From positions 62,001 to 126,000 of the forward strand of contig NZ_JAHAFS010000002.1 of the NCBI RefSeq assembly GCF_018374135.1: 64,000 nt of DNA. The letters run 5' to 3'. This DNA is from Campylobacter gracilis (GTDB lineage Bacteria; Campylobacterota; Campylobacteria; Campylobacterales; Campylobacteraceae). The translations under genes were made by a program, and so were the position numbers. Positions 8,757 through 20,101 of the stretch are shown here, one piece after another; position 1 is the first letter of the stretch, and the number at the start of each line of letters is the position of its first letter. Below the pieces are notes generated by a model that had not been told where the DNA came from, ran no database searches, and saw nothing but the letters and a program-made list of their open reading frames with translations.

Positions 8757-10166
8757 ATGGAGAGCGTTTTGAATATAAAAGGCGACATCGCAGATGGACT
8801 GACCGCAGGCATTATCACGCTGGCGCTGGCGATAGCAAACTCTATCCCCAGCGAGCTGGGAGCTAAAGCTGGTATCTCGGATATCTGGAAGTGATCGTGC
8901 TAGGGTTTTTACGGCAGCTTTCGGTGGTACAAAAATGTAAATCTGGAGACCTACTAGACCTATGACGGTCGGTAAGTGCCGCCGCGGTTGTGAGATTTGC
9001 GAGTGATGCTGGGGAGTGGGGATCGGCTTTGTGATTGTGGTATTTGCCATTTTGGAATTTGCGCTTAGGTAAATTTATCAAATATATCCCGTACTTTATC
9101 ATTTCGGGCTTTATGAATGGCGTGGATGTCATAATAATTTTGCTTCATATAAATCCGGTGTTATGGCAAAAGGGCTTGGGCAAAATCACGGATGCGATCG
9201 TCGCTATTCCTAAGAGCGTCGCATCTAAAATCTAGCTACGCTTATACTCTTAGCGCAGCAACGCTAGTGATCTTATATATTATTTCCTAAAAAGCTCTCA
9301 AGACTTGTGTTTACGCTACTTTTGTGCTAGTAGTTTTAATCCCAATCTGCTACGCAATGAGCCTTGACGTACCTATGATAGGCGCGATCCCTATGGACTT
9401 TGCTAGCTTTACGATCCCTACGCTGAAAATTTTGTTACATAAGCTCTATCATAGGATATGGGTTAATTTTAGCGATTTTAGGTATGATATATTCGCTGCT
9501 GACTTCGCTTGTGGCAGATTCGATCACCAGAACCAAGCACTCCTCAAATCAAGAGGCTCATCGGTCAAGGTATCGGCAATGTGCTAGTGGGCTTTATAGG
9601 TGGTATCCCGAGAGCTAGCGCTACGATGCGAACGGTTGCAAATATTAAAGCGGGTGGGCTTGATAGATTATTTGATATAATGCAACTCAGTACTTTTTGT
9701 TACTGGCGGCATTGGTGTTTGCATTAGTAGCCGCATACGTGCCACTAGTGATGCTTGCCGGGATTTTATAAAAAGATAGGTGTCGATATCCTAGATTACC
9801 GCGTACTACGCGGTTTAACACATGTGCCGAAAAAACGTGTTAGTAATGATGCCGTATTTTTCTAACTGTGTTTGTGGAGCTTATCTTTGCCGTAGCAGTA
9901 GGCGTGGTGCTTGCGCATATAATTTATTACGCCAATTCATGCAAGGGTAAAAAGAAATTTGCTATCAAACCCTATATCTCGACGATGCGAAATTTGTCGA
10001 GATTATCGGACCGATATTTTTTACTGATAGCGCGCGTATTGTAGATGATCTACGTCTCCGGGTATGCCGGAAAAAGCTCACAATCGATTTCGGTCAGGCG
10101 ACTTTTATAGACATTTCATTCGCTTACGCGCTCGAGGATTTTTTTGCAATGTGTTTAAAAAAATGC
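8757..10166 (+). pseudogene. SulP-family anion (sulfate/bicarbonate-type) transporter, multiply frameshifted
   Basis: Pieces of one SulP protein can be followed in order through several frames. The N-terminal core GDIADGLTAGIITLALAIA is at 8757-8894. LRLGKFIKYIPYFIISGFMN is near 9060-9120. VLIPICYAMSLDVPMIGAIP is near 9330-9390. The strongly diagnostic ELIGQGIGNVLVGF and ASATMRTVANIKAGG are near 9545-9660. A STAS-domain remnant TIDFGQATFIDISFAYALED is near 10080-10140. A TATAAT box (8735-8740) precedes the first ATG. At least five frameshifts or stops separate the pieces, so the gene is non-functional. An intact SulP protein would be about 500-560 residues, close to the span seen here. Confidence 0.85.
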
Positions 10167-10173
10167 TACAAAT

Positions 10174-10887
10174 GTGGATATAATCATCGACGAACGGCTA
10201 TTTTTGGGTACGCTATTTTCGCTAATAAATTCCGATCTATTGGAAAAATTGAAGCCAAAATACATTATATTGGAATCTATCGAAAGACGAGCAGTGGATA
10301 GATTTGCATTTGATTTGGATAAATTTAAAAATGAAAGATCAAATTTAATAGCTCAAAAACGTGCTCCATCGTATCTTCAAACCCCAAAGCCATTTTTTAT
10401 AAACACATTAAACTACAATAGCGTTTTATATCGCATAGCTTACAGGTTCAACGATCATGCCTTTTTATCAAAAGTGTATTATCTTAAGCTGGATGGAGAT
10501 TTTTTTACCTCCAAAGATCAAAGCGGACTATTATTTTATTACGAAGATCTATATGGATTAGATAAATCAAATGCCGAAAATATTGCAGCGCTAAATAAAA
10601 ATTTAAATGAAGTCCAGGAGCTTTTAGACAGATCCGGCATAAAACTATATTTTATGCCGATGGTGGATAAATACGATCTGTATTACGACCATATTTTGGA
10701 TAAGAAATATGGAAAGAGCCGCTTTTTTGAACTGCTTCGCGGAGAGAACAAGCGATATGTATTTATAGACACGAAAAAAATTTTAAGCAAGCTGATAAAA
10801 AATGGAGTAAAGGACGTATATTTTTCCGATGATACACATATGAGCACCATGGCACTGAAAGAGATCATAGACAATATGGAATTTTAA
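10174..10887 (+). pseudogene. AlgX/AlgJ-type SGNH acyltransferase-like protein, 5' truncated
   Basis: 237 codons from a GTG with no ribosome-binding site. The frame is closed by TAA at 10156, right at the end of the SulP remnant. The product aligns by eye with the C-terminal two thirds of the periplasmic SGNH-like proteins that work with MBOAT O-acyltransferases. Visible are LKPKYIILESIERRAVDRF, then LYFMPMVDKYDLYYDHI, and the terminal catalytic-type block DVYFSDDTHMSTMALKEI, which would hold the Asp-x-x-His pair. The N-terminal GDS nucleophile block is absent. The coding DNA is markedly more A+T-rich than its surroundings. I read it as a fragment of an acquired gene joined to the decayed transporter, with no MBOAT partner in view. 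Confidence 0.6.
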
Positions 10888-11549
10888 TTTAATTAATACC
10901 TATTTAAATTTCGCGGTATCCAGTAGGGTGAAAGCAGTTGTAAAAAATAAATTGCTGCATACCAAACATTAGAGGCTATACTGCAAATTTGAAATTTAGA
11001 CAAATTAGAAACGAGCAGCCTTGTTAAATTCAAAAATCGGTGCTAGTTCCAAATTTTTTAGCAACTTTCGAACGAAACGGCCTCTAGGAGTTTTAAATTC
11101 GCGAGCAAATGATCTAAAATCGCTTTTACATTTTAAACGTTAAACGCGCAACTAAAATTCCAGATGGATATACACAAATACGATCGTGGCGAGATTGTAA
11201 AGGGTACGAAAATCATCTATAAAGCGGCCATCTATAAAAACTTGCGAGTAACGTCAAAGGGAATTTATCGGCGGCGCAAAAAGAGTAGTGCGCGAGTGGA
11301 ATTTAAATAGAGCAAAATTTGAATTAAATTTAATCTTTTGGTTTTAAACGAGGATTGCTTCAGGCAAATAGGCACTAGAAGCTGAATTTTAAAAATATGC
11401 GAGCATTTATGAAAAAGCGAGTATTCAAGCTAAAATTGAAATTTTGCCAGGAAGGCTTGTCCGTAGCACGATACGCAAATCGCGACGAGTTAAAAGCGCA
11501 GCCTACGCGCGGCAACTACAAAGTTCGCGAAAGTCCTCACATAGCGTAA
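10888..11549. other. Gene-free region after the decayed locus
   Basis: No recognisable gene. A 48-codon frame at 11164-11310 (plus strand, start MDIHKYDRGEIVKG) has no clear ribosome-binding site and no family resemblance, so it is not called. The rest is A+T-rich spacer with scattered AAATTT motifs and may be further debris of the degenerating region at 8757-10887. Confidence 0.4.
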
Positions 11550-11575
11550 TCCGGCTTTTAAATTTAAAAGCCGGA
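11550..11575. terminator. Perfect 26-base palindrome downstream of the DUF4198 gene
   Basis: TCCGGCTTTTAAA followed directly by its reverse complement gives a 13-bp perfect dyad. It lies 22 bases beyond the stop of the minus-strand gene at 11598. It could fold as the terminator of the TonB receptor/DUF4198 unit, but no strong U-run follows on the minus strand, so a protein-binding site is also possible. Confidence 0.45.
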
Positions 11576-11597
11576 GTAAAATTTAGAGCAAATTAAA

Positions 11598-12344
11598 CTA
11601 TTTTACCTCAAAAGCAAAGGACGCGATGATCGTCTCTTCGTCGCATTTCTTTGGATCCGAAAATGCGAGCTTATTTCTTGCTTTTAGTATCCAAGGACCT
11701 GGCTTTAGCGCCATTACCTCGATTTCGCCCTTATCATCGGTCATACCATAAAATGCACTCATATCTTCCAGAAATCCATCCGGCGCACCTTCAACCGCGG
11801 CATTTGCAAGCGGCTTGCCTTCAAATAGCACTTTAATTTTAAACGGCTTATTGGCTTTGAAATTTACCGGATTTTCTAAAGGTACGAGCTCGAGTCGCTC
11901 GCCCACGGGCTTAGTTATGAGATCGCCTGCTTGTGTGTTGATTACGCCCTTTGCGAGCATAGTGGCGCGACGGCAAAATTTAGCGTCTTTGATCGTATCT
12001 TTCGTGCCGCCCATATGCCATTTGCCGCTTTTATCCTCGGTCCAAAAGGTCGGTTTATATTGCCCGGTAATGATATAGACGCCTTCCGGCTGCTTTTCGC
12101 CCTCAAATTTATAGTTTTCGCTCGTGCGCTTTAGCTCGATTTTTTTGCCGTTTTTATCTATGACTACGGGGATTTCAAAATTATTCTCCCTCTGCTTATC
12201 GATCGGCTCGCACGTGGCAAATCCATCTCCAAATCCGATCTGAACCCTCAGTTTGTCGTCATTTTGGCCCGCAAGCCAAAAATCATGCGCGCCTGCTACG
12301 CTAAATGCACCTAAAACTACCAATGCAGCTAAACTTTTCCTCAT
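11598..12344 (-). CDS. DUF4198 / NikK-like periplasmic protein
   Basis: 248 residues: a Sec signal peptide (LAALVVLGAFSVAGA, cleaved before HDFWLAG) and then a beta-rich periplasmic protein. A mature N-terminus starting His-Asp-Phe-Trp is the hallmark of DUF4198 proteins, several of which accompany nickel or cobalt uptake systems (NikK type). An Ig-like carboxyl half (FKIKVLFEGKPLANAAVEG ... TDDKGEIEVMALKPGPWIL) is typical. It lies 34 bases after the TonB-dependent receptor in the same direction and probably shares its transcript. With nikR and the hyp genes next door, a role in nickel acquisition is a fair inference, but iron is equally possible given the promoter. Confidence 0.75.
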   Translation of the reverse strand: MRKSLAALVVLGAFSVAGAHDFWLAGQNDDKLRVQIGFGDGFATCEPIDKQRENNFEIPVVIDKNGKKIELKRTSENYKFEGEKQPEGVYIITGQYKPTFWTEDKSGKWHMGGTKDTIKDAKFCRRATMLAKGVINTQAGDLITKPVGERLELVPLENPVNFKANKPFKIKVLFEGKPLANAAVEGAPDGFLEDMSAFYGMTDDKGEIEVMALKPGPWILKARNKLAFSDPKKCDEETIIASFAFEVK

Positions 12345-12378
12345 TTTTCATCCTTTCTTTTAATAAAATTTACTAAAT

Positions 12379-14524
<2,146 letters not shown>

Positions 14525-14560
14525 AATTTAACTCCTAAAATCTGATAAAATTTTCGCGTT

Positions 14561-14589
14561 ATTATATCAGATGAGATAATCATTGTCAA
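14561..14589 (-). promoter_or_regulatory. Sigma-70 promoter of the TonB receptor
   Basis: On the minus strand TTGACA (14589-14584) is followed after exactly 17 bases by TATAAT (14566-14561), a consensus promoter. The start codon lies 36 bases downstream of the -10 box. Confidence 0.8.
14569..14587 (-). promoter_or_regulatory. Candidate Fur box within the promoter
   Basis: GACAATGATTATCTCATCT on the minus strand matches 11 of the first 13 positions of the classical GATAATGATAATCATTATC Fur consensus, with a poor right arm. It sits between -35 and -10, where a repressor would block transcription. Iron repression would fit a siderophore-type receptor. Confidence 0.5.
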
Positions 14590-14594
14590 TACTA

Positions 14595-14652
14595 TTACAA
14601 TATTAAATTAATGCAAAATATAAGTATGATTTGTATTAATTTAATATTGTAA
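14595..14652. promoter_or_regulatory. Perfect 18-bp inverted repeat upstream of the TonB receptor promoter
   Basis: TTACAATATTAAATTAAT (14595-14612) and its exact reverse complement (14635-14652) flank a 22-base spacer. The left arm begins six bases upstream of the -35 box. This could be an operator for a dimeric or looping regulator (NikR and Fur are candidates from context) or a structured leader of unknown kind. Confidence 0.6.
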
Positions 14653-15131
14653 ATATTAGATACGAAATAGGGTGATGCAATAAGCTTATTAGAATTTAAA
14701 TAAATACGTTCATAAAATTTATGTAAATGATGCAAAATTAATAAAATCAAAAAATTCATTTTTATAAATCGTTTATTGCATAAAAATCATTAATATGAAA
14801 ATATATATCAGTAGTTTATCGTTTTTCAATTTTTTGGAGCAAAAGCACTATAATTCTAGGTATTTCATATTGAAAACTATAATTTTCAAGTAAAAAATCA
14901 ATACGAAATTAACGTATAATTATGTGAATAATTTTATGTATTTTTAACGCATTTGTTGTTTTTATTAATGGTTTTTATTAGAAGAATTTTTACATAAATA
15001 CATTTGATAATTTATGTGACTTAAAATGAAATTAGCAGGACGATGTGTTTTCCGCAAGAATTAAAATAGATAATATCTGAATTTGGCGGAAATGAAGTTT
15101 TGCTTATGGCGGGGATTTAAATTTAAAATAT
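14653..15131. other. Very A+T-rich gene-free region
   Basis: About 480 bases with far lower G+C than the surrounding genes and no credible open frame or RNA. It separates the hyp cluster from the phase-variable receptor unit. The composition shift suggests that the receptor unit may have been acquired separately. Confidence 0.4.
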
Positions 15132-15145
15132 GGGCAGTTATGCCC
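15132..15145 (-). terminator. Possible terminator of the hypBCDEA unit
   Basis: GGGCA-TAAC-TGCCC on the minus strand begins 17 bases after the hypA stop and is followed by ATATTTTAAATTT. The five-bp stem is short, so the call is tentative. Confidence 0.35.
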
Positions 15146-15162
15146 CTAGAAAACGCCCTCTT

Positions 15163-15723
15163 TTATTCAATAACCAGGCGCATTAGATACATATCCTCGC
15201 CATCGATTACGCTGATTTCGGAGCTTTTGCAACGCGGGCAAGAAAAGTCGTTTTGCGTCAAATCTCCGCTAAAACCGCAGTTTTTGCATTTTACGACGAT
15301 TTCTTGGGTATGGATAATGAGATCCGCATTTTCGCAGACGGTGCCTGCGCGAAAGACTTCATAGCAGTTTTGCAGATAATGCGCTTCCACGCCGCTTAGC
15401 CGCCCTATTTTTACGTGCAGTTTCCTTATCTGCGGACTTTTCGAACCAAATGCATCGTAAGACGCCTGCGGATTTGCATCTAAATTTTTATAAAAATCGC
15501 CGTTTTTGCCATTTGAGTTCGTATTCGTAGCACCCGTATTTTCGGTATACTCGGTGCCTATGTCGGTATTCGCGGAATCCGTATTTTCATTGGCGGTATC
15601 GTCGGCGATGTCGCAGCGATTTTTATCGCCCTGCTCGGCTGCGCCTTTTTTCTTTGCTTTTTCGGCGTTTAGCGCCTTTTCACATAGCGCCACAAGATCC
15701 GCTACGATCGATAGTTCATGCAT
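15163..15723 (-). CDS. hypA: Hydrogenase nickel-insertion chaperone HypA with a low-complexity insertion
   Basis: HypA delivers nickel to the hydrogenase large subunit together with HypB. The start MHELSIV supplies the nickel ligand His2 and Glu3. The zinc site is Cys146-x-x-Cys149 ... Cys162-x-x-Cys165, followed by SEISVIDGEDMYL. The family is usually about 115 residues, but this one has 186. Residues about 24-98 are a hydrophilic Asn/Thr/Asp/Gly-rich stretch (for example NTDSANTDIGTEYTENTGAT) inserted between helix 1 and the strand KLHVKIGRLSGVE. All catalytic parts on both sides are intact, so the protein is probably functional. It is last in the hypB-C-D-E-A run, 109 bases after hypE. Confidence 0.95.
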   Translation of the reverse strand: MHELSIVADLVALCEKALNAEKAKKKGAAEQGDKNRCDIADDTANENTDSANTDIGTEYTENTGATNTNSNGKNGDFYKNLDANPQASYDAFGSKSPQIRKLHVKIGRLSGVEAHYLQNCYEVFRAGTVCENADLIIHTQEIVVKCKNCGFSGDLTQNDFSCPRCKSSEISVIDGEDMYLMRLVIE

Positions 15724-15832
15724 TTTTTCCTCTAAATTTTACGGCCACGCCGTATTTTATACGAAATTTTATTGTAAATTTAAAAACGTGCTCTGAAATT
15801 TAGGCTTAAATTTGCCAAATTTGCACGCAAAT

Positions 15833-17032
15833 TTAACAAATCCTCGGCAGTAGTTCGCCTTTCGGGAGCTCCAAAAATCGCTGCGAACCGTAGGCATTTT
15901 GCAAAATCACTCGCCCTTTTGCCGCATGCGAAGTTTGAAATTGTCCCGCCCTATTTTCTGATAACGTGCCCGCGTCGCTCACATCCACAGATCCATCATG
16001 TGCACTAGGTCTAGGCGTCAAAGCGCCCTTAAATTCGCCTTTGTCGTGCCCTGCTTCGCGTACTTCGCCGATGATTGCGGCATTTGCGTCAAATTCGCGC
16101 AGTATTTCAAGCGCCCTATCTGCCTCGGCGCCATCTTCTACGATCGCTACGAAAGTGCCTTCGTTTGCAAGCTCGTACGGCTCGAAGCCTAGCAGCTCGC
16201 ACACGCCCACTACTTCGTCGCTGATTTTGATATCCTCTTCACGCACCAAAAATTCAAGCCCGCTAGAGCTTGCAAATTCATTCAAAACCGCGCTGAGCCC
16301 GCCGCGCGTCGCATCTCGCATCGCCTGGATCTTCACGCCTTGCGAGATCAGCTTTTCTACCGCAGCGCAAAGCGGTTTGCAGTCGCTTTGCAGCTCGCTG
16401 CTTAGCGCGATCTCGTCGCGTGCCGCGAGTATCACCGCCCCGTGCCGCCCGATGTCGCCGCTAAGCAGGATTTTTGCGCCCGCTTTGATATTTTGTACGC
16501 GCGCAGGTCGCAAAATACGGCCGATGCCGCTAGTGTTGATGAAAATTTTATCGCATTTGTCGCGCGGCACGACCTTTGTGTCGCCGCAAACGATACGAAC
16601 GCCGCAGCTTCGTGCAGTGCTCGCCATCGAGTCCAGGATGCGTCGCAGCTCGCTTAGGCTAAGCCCCTCCTCGATGATGAGCGCGCAGCTTAAAAACAGC
16701 GGCTTCGCGCCCACCATCGCAAGGTCGTTGACGGTGCCGCAAACGGCGATCTTGCCGATGTCTCCGCCGTTAAAAAACAGAGGCGTGACGACGAAACTAT
16801 CGGTGCTGAAAGCTATCTCTCTGCCGAAACTAGCCGCCAAATTCAAAGCAGAACTCGCCGCGCGGTCAAAACCAGCTCCGGCGTCTAAATTTAGTATCGC
16901 GCTGTCGTTGTTGGCGCGCAAAATTTCATTATCAAACGCCGCAAAGATCGTCTCGTTGATGAGCCTATTCATCTCCTCGCCGCCGCCGCCGTGGCTTAAA
17001 AGTATAGTTTCATTCAAATTTTTCCTTTTCAC
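15833..17032 (-). CDS. hypE: Hydrogenase maturation dehydratase HypE (cyanide ligand synthesis)
   Basis: HypE accepts the carbamoyl group from HypF on its C-terminal cysteine and dehydrates it to the thiocyanate that supplies the CN ligands. The protein has the AIRS/PurM-like layout: LLSHGGGGEEM at 11-21, TDSFVVTPLFF and NGGDIGKIAVCGTVNDLAM at 77-106, MRDATRGGLSAVLNE at 238-252. The essential terminus LPRIC ends at Cys399. Usual length is about 330-350 residues. The excess comes from about 20 residues at 47-68 and about 45 residues at 327-372 (Gly/Ala/Ser/Asp-rich), the second one just before the C-terminal strand. It lies between hypD and hypA. Confidence 0.95.
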   Translation of the reverse strand: MKRKNLNETILLSHGGGGEEMNRLINETIFAAFDNEILRANNDSAILNLDAGAGFDRAASSALNLAASFGREIAFSTDSFVVTPLFFNGGDIGKIAVCGTVNDLAMVGAKPLFLSCALIIEEGLSLSELRRILDSMASTARSCGVRIVCGDTKVVPRDKCDKIFINTSGIGRILRPARVQNIKAGAKILLSGDIGRHGAVILAARDEIALSSELQSDCKPLCAAVEKLISQGVKIQAMRDATRGGLSAVLNEFASSSGLEFLVREEDIKISDEVVGVCELLGFEPYELANEGTFVAIVEDGAEADRALEILREFDANAAIIGEVREAGHDKGEFKGALTPRPSAHDGSVDVSDAGTLSENRAGQFQTSHAAKGRVILQNAYGSQRFLELPKGELLPRIC

Positions 17033-17100
17033 TCGGTTTTAAATTTAAAGCCCGTATTCCGCAGTCGAACGAGCCGTGCTACTGCGGCGCCGCGCAAAAT

Positions 17101-18198
17101 TTAGCCCGCGTTTTTGACGTCGCCGTATTTATAGTACGCCGCGCATGCCCCTTCGCTTGAGACCATGCACGATCCTATCGGGTTTTGCGGCGTGCAGTGC
17201 TTGCCGAAAACCTTGCAATCATACGGGCTTTTTTTGCCGCGCAAAATTTCGCCGCAGATACAGACCTTGCTCTCGGGAGCGCTCTGTATGCTGCAATCAA
17301 ACTGCACCCTGGCATCCAGCGCCGCGTACTGCGGGCGCAACTTCATGCCGCTTTTTGGAATTTCGCCGAGCCCTCGCCACGGAAAATCGCAAATTTCAAA
17401 ATATTTATCTATCAAATTTTGCGCTTTTTGGTTGCCGCTATCTTTTACGACGCGCTCGTATTCGTTGAAAACCTCGTAGGTGCCGGCGTTTTGCTGCTCC
17501 ACCAAATTTAACACGCCCGCCATTATATCAAGCGGCTCAAACCCGCTTACGGCGATCGGTTTTTTGTAATCCCGCGCAATGCTCTCGTAGACCTTCGCGC
17601 CGGTGATCACGCTTACATGGCTAGGTCCTAAAAACGCGCCTATTTGCACATCCGCGCCGTCTAAGATCGCTCGCACGGGCGCGGGCACCGTGACGTGGTT
17701 GATGTGAAAAAAGAGATTTTTTAGCCCCAAGCTTAGCGCTTTATCGATCAGTACGGCGCTCATCGGCGTCGTAGTCTCAAAGCCGATCGCAAAAAATATC
17801 ACCGTTTTTTGCGGATTTTCCTGCGCGATCTTTATGCAATCAAGCGGGCTATAAAGCGCTCTGATGTCGTGCCCCTCGCCGCGCAGCTTCTGCAAGCTGG
17901 TGCGAGAGCCGGGTACGCGCAGCATGTCTGCTAGAGTGCAAAAAATACTCTGCGGCATTGCGGCGAGCTTGATCGCCTCGTCGATACGACTGCGCGGCAT
18001 CACGCACACCGGACAGCCGGGGCCGTGGATAAATTTGATATTTTCGCCGACCAGGCTCGGAAGGCCGAATTTCATGATCGAGTGCGTGTGTCCGCCGCAA
18101 ATCTCCATAATGTTTAGCGGCTTTTTGCTTTTAGAAATTATCAGCTTACTAAGCGCTAAAATCAGCTCTTTGTTTCTAAAATCCTTGATTAGATCCAT
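17101..18198 (-). CDS. hypD: Hydrogenase Fe-cyanide scaffold protein HypD
   Basis: HypD is a [4Fe-4S] protein that, with HypC, holds the iron atom while CN and CO ligands are attached. The 365-residue length is normal, with no insertion. Conserved blocks are MEICGGHTHSI near residue 31, IHGPGCPVCVMPRSRID, FAIGFETTTP and the C-terminal cysteine cluster CTPQNPIGSCMVSSEGACAA. The ATG follows AAGGTAAATA. hypC ends 35 bases upstream and hypE begins 68 bases downstream on the same strand. Confidence 0.97.
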   Translation of the reverse strand: MDLIKDFRNKELILALSKLIISKSKKPLNIMEICGGHTHSIMKFGLPSLVGENIKFIHGPGCPVCVMPRSRIDEAIKLAAMPQSIFCTLADMLRVPGSRTSLQKLRGEGHDIRALYSPLDCIKIAQENPQKTVIFFAIGFETTTPMSAVLIDKALSLGLKNLFFHINHVTVPAPVRAILDGADVQIGAFLGPSHVSVITGAKVYESIARDYKKPIAVSGFEPLDIMAGVLNLVEQQNAGTYEVFNEYERVVKDSGNQKAQNLIDKYFEICDFPWRGLGEIPKSGMKLRPQYAALDARVQFDCSIQSAPESKVCICGEILRGKKSPYDCKVFGKHCTPQNPIGSCMVSSEGACAAYYKYGDVKNAG

Positions 18199-18233
18199 TA
18201 TTTACCTTAAATTTTACGGGTTTGCAAGCCGTT

Positions 18234-18515
18234 TTAATTCTCTGCGCCGGCTCTCGGCTCTATGCTTTCATATACGGAGCTCTCTTCCACCCTCATCTGC
18301 TTTGCGATCTGCTCGTAAATTTCGATACTCTCCTTCGCTCGCTGCGTATCGATCTTCTCCATTGCAAAGCCAACGTGGATCAGCACGTACTCCCCGACCG
18401 CCGCAGGCTCGGGGAGTAGATCCAAGCTCACGCCGCGGCGCACGCCCAGAGTCTCCACGGTGGCGAAATTATTTTCGTCGATCGAGATGATTTTTGAAGG
18501 GATTGAAAGGCACAT
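18234..18515 (-). CDS. hypC: Hydrogenase maturation chaperone HypC
   Basis: HypC carries the Fe(CN)2CO unit with HypD and presents it to the large-subunit precursor. The functional start is the ATG at 18515, giving Met-Cys-Leu-Ser-Ile-Pro, because Cys2 is the essential ligand; in-frame codons upstream should be ignored. The start overlaps the hypB stop as TAATG, indicating translational coupling. The product is 93 residues. The core VETLGVRRGVSLDLL ... VGEYVLIHVGFAMEKID is typical, and the C-terminal tail (after about residue 75) is slightly long and acidic. Confidence 0.95.
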   Translation of the reverse strand: MCLSIPSKIISIDENNFATVETLGVRRGVSLDLLPEPAAVGEYVLIHVGFAMEKIDTQRAKESIEIYEQIAKQMRVEESSVYESIEPRAGAEN

Positions 18516-19357
18516 TAACGAAATTCCTTCTTGTATTGTAGGAATTTCAGCCATTTTTCCACGCCCTCGCCGCTTTTACTATCAAGAGCGATGACGTCGG
18601 CTTTCGGATTGAGTTTGTGTACCTCACGCACCACTTCATCCATATCGAAGTCAAAATACGGTAGTAGCGCGGTTTTAGTGATTACGACGCAGTCTGCGCG
18701 GCGAAATATGACAGGATATTTTGCGATTTTATCGCTGCCCTCTGGCACGCTTAGAAGCACTACGTTTAGGTGCGCACCCACGTCGAATGCCGCAGGGCAG
18801 ACGAGGTTTCCGACGTTTTCTATGAAAACCAGATCCAAGCCTTTCGTATCGATATGATGAAGCCCCTCGTGAACCATAAAGGCATCCAGATGGCATGTTT
18901 CGCCGGTGCTGATCTGATGGGCCTGCGCGCCCGCTTTTATGATGCGATCGGCGTCGCGGTTAGTCTCTAGATCGCCCTCGATGACGCCGATTTTAAATTT
19001 ACCGCTTTTGATAGTGGCCTCAAGTAGCGTCGTCTTGCCGCTGCCGGGGCTGCTCATCAAATTTAGGCATAAAATTTTATCCTCATCCAGATGGGCTCTG
19101 TTGTGAGCGGCCTCCTCGTCGTTGGCACTTAAAATTTTACTCATCACTTCGATCGTCTTGGCATCGCTGATAGCGACATTTGCGTGGATGTGATCGTGCG
19201 CGTCGTGCTCGTGATCGACCCCCGCCTCATGCATATGGGCGTGGGAGTGGACGGTGCCGTCCGCGTGGGTGTGGACATGCTCGTGTGTCATATCTGCGTG
19301 CGAATGGGTGCCCGCTTCGTGAGTGTGGCCGATGGAACAGCCGCAATCTTTACACAT
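18515..19357 (-). CDS. hypB: Nickel-handling GTPase HypB
   Basis: HypB is the GTPase that drives nickel insertion with HypA. The 280-residue protein begins MCKDCGCS, the high-affinity metal motif. A His-rich stretch of about 60 residues follows (HEAGTHSHADMTHEHVHTH and similar), suited to nickel storage. The G domain starts with NLMSSPGSGKTTLLE (P-loop) and continues with GVIEGDLETNRDADRI, then FIENVGNLVCPAAFD, and VVITKTALLPY in the base-recognition region. It is the first gene of the hypBCDEA unit and is translationally coupled to hypC. No low-complexity insertion beyond the His-rich region is present. Confidence 0.97.
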   Translation of the reverse strand: MCKDCGCSIGHTHEAGTHSHADMTHEHVHTHADGTVHSHAHMHEAGVDHEHDAHDHIHANVAISDAKTIEVMSKILSANDEEAAHNRAHLDEDKILCLNLMSSPGSGKTTLLEATIKSGKFKIGVIEGDLETNRDADRIIKAGAQAHQISTGETCHLDAFMVHEGLHHIDTKGLDLVFIENVGNLVCPAAFDVGAHLNVVLLSVPEGSDKIAKYPVIFRRADCVVITKTALLPYFDFDMDEVVREVHKLNPKADVIALDSKSGEGVEKWLKFLQYKKEFR

Positions 19358-20101
19358 TTTTTCTCCTTGGATAATAAATTTTGCGCGTAAAATACCACGT
19401 TTTTGCTTTAAATGGCGTAAATTTGATAAATTTTATATCAAGACGCGAAATTTTATGAAATTTAACGGGCTTGGAAATTTATGCGCTTCGGTTTTATCTA
19501 AATTTCATGCGTTATTTGCAAAGGCTCGACGTAAAATTTTTAAAGCTCGCGAGTATAAAGCACTGCTTTAAATTTAATCGCTTGCTCACAGATTGCAGAG
19601 CCCACGCTGCAAATTTGGACCTCGCAGCTCGCAACGGCTCAAAATAAACTAAAGATTGCCGTAGATAGAAGCACGAAATTTAGGGCTTGCGAGCGGATTT
19701 TACCGGCGCTCTACAATCTCGCGCGTGCTCTCCGGCGTGCCGAACACCAATGCGGCGGTCGTTTTCATATCGATTTTGCGCTAGCTCGGCTTTACAACAA
19801 ATACGGCATGAAGGCGTCGCTCCTTATAGATCGAGCTGCTGCGCCGGTTTTGTGCCTGTGCGGTAAAATTTAGACCCGCGGCAAGAATGCTTTTTGATTA
19901 AAATTTAAAAATTTTGCGCTTTCGTTTGCCGCGTAAATTTAAACAAATTTTATTTGCACGCCTTGCGCAGCCGCGTCGCCCGAATCCTCCACTCGATCAA
20001 GAATCGCGCTGCACAACTCGCAAAAGTCGCGCAGCCGCTGCGTTTGAATTTACGAGCGCGTAAATTTAGCGTAACGCGCTGTTTTTAAATGCGCAAAAGC
20101 C
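19358..20101. other. Gene-free spacer between nikR and hypB
   Basis: About 740 bases with no credible gene on either strand. It should contain the hypB promoter. A 21-codon minus-strand frame near 19707-19772 (MKTTAALVFGTPESTREIVE) is probably chance or a fragment. AAATTT motifs are frequent. No RNA gene was recognised. Confidence 0.4.

Noticed and set aside
11164..11310. 48-codon plus-strand frame MDIHKYDRGEIVKG...
   Set aside because: No clear ribosome-binding site or homology; it lies in a degenerating region and is too short to support.
14653..15082. Replication origin or AT-rich attachment site suggested by composition
   Set aside because: No DnaA-box cluster, integrase or duplicated att sequence was seen.
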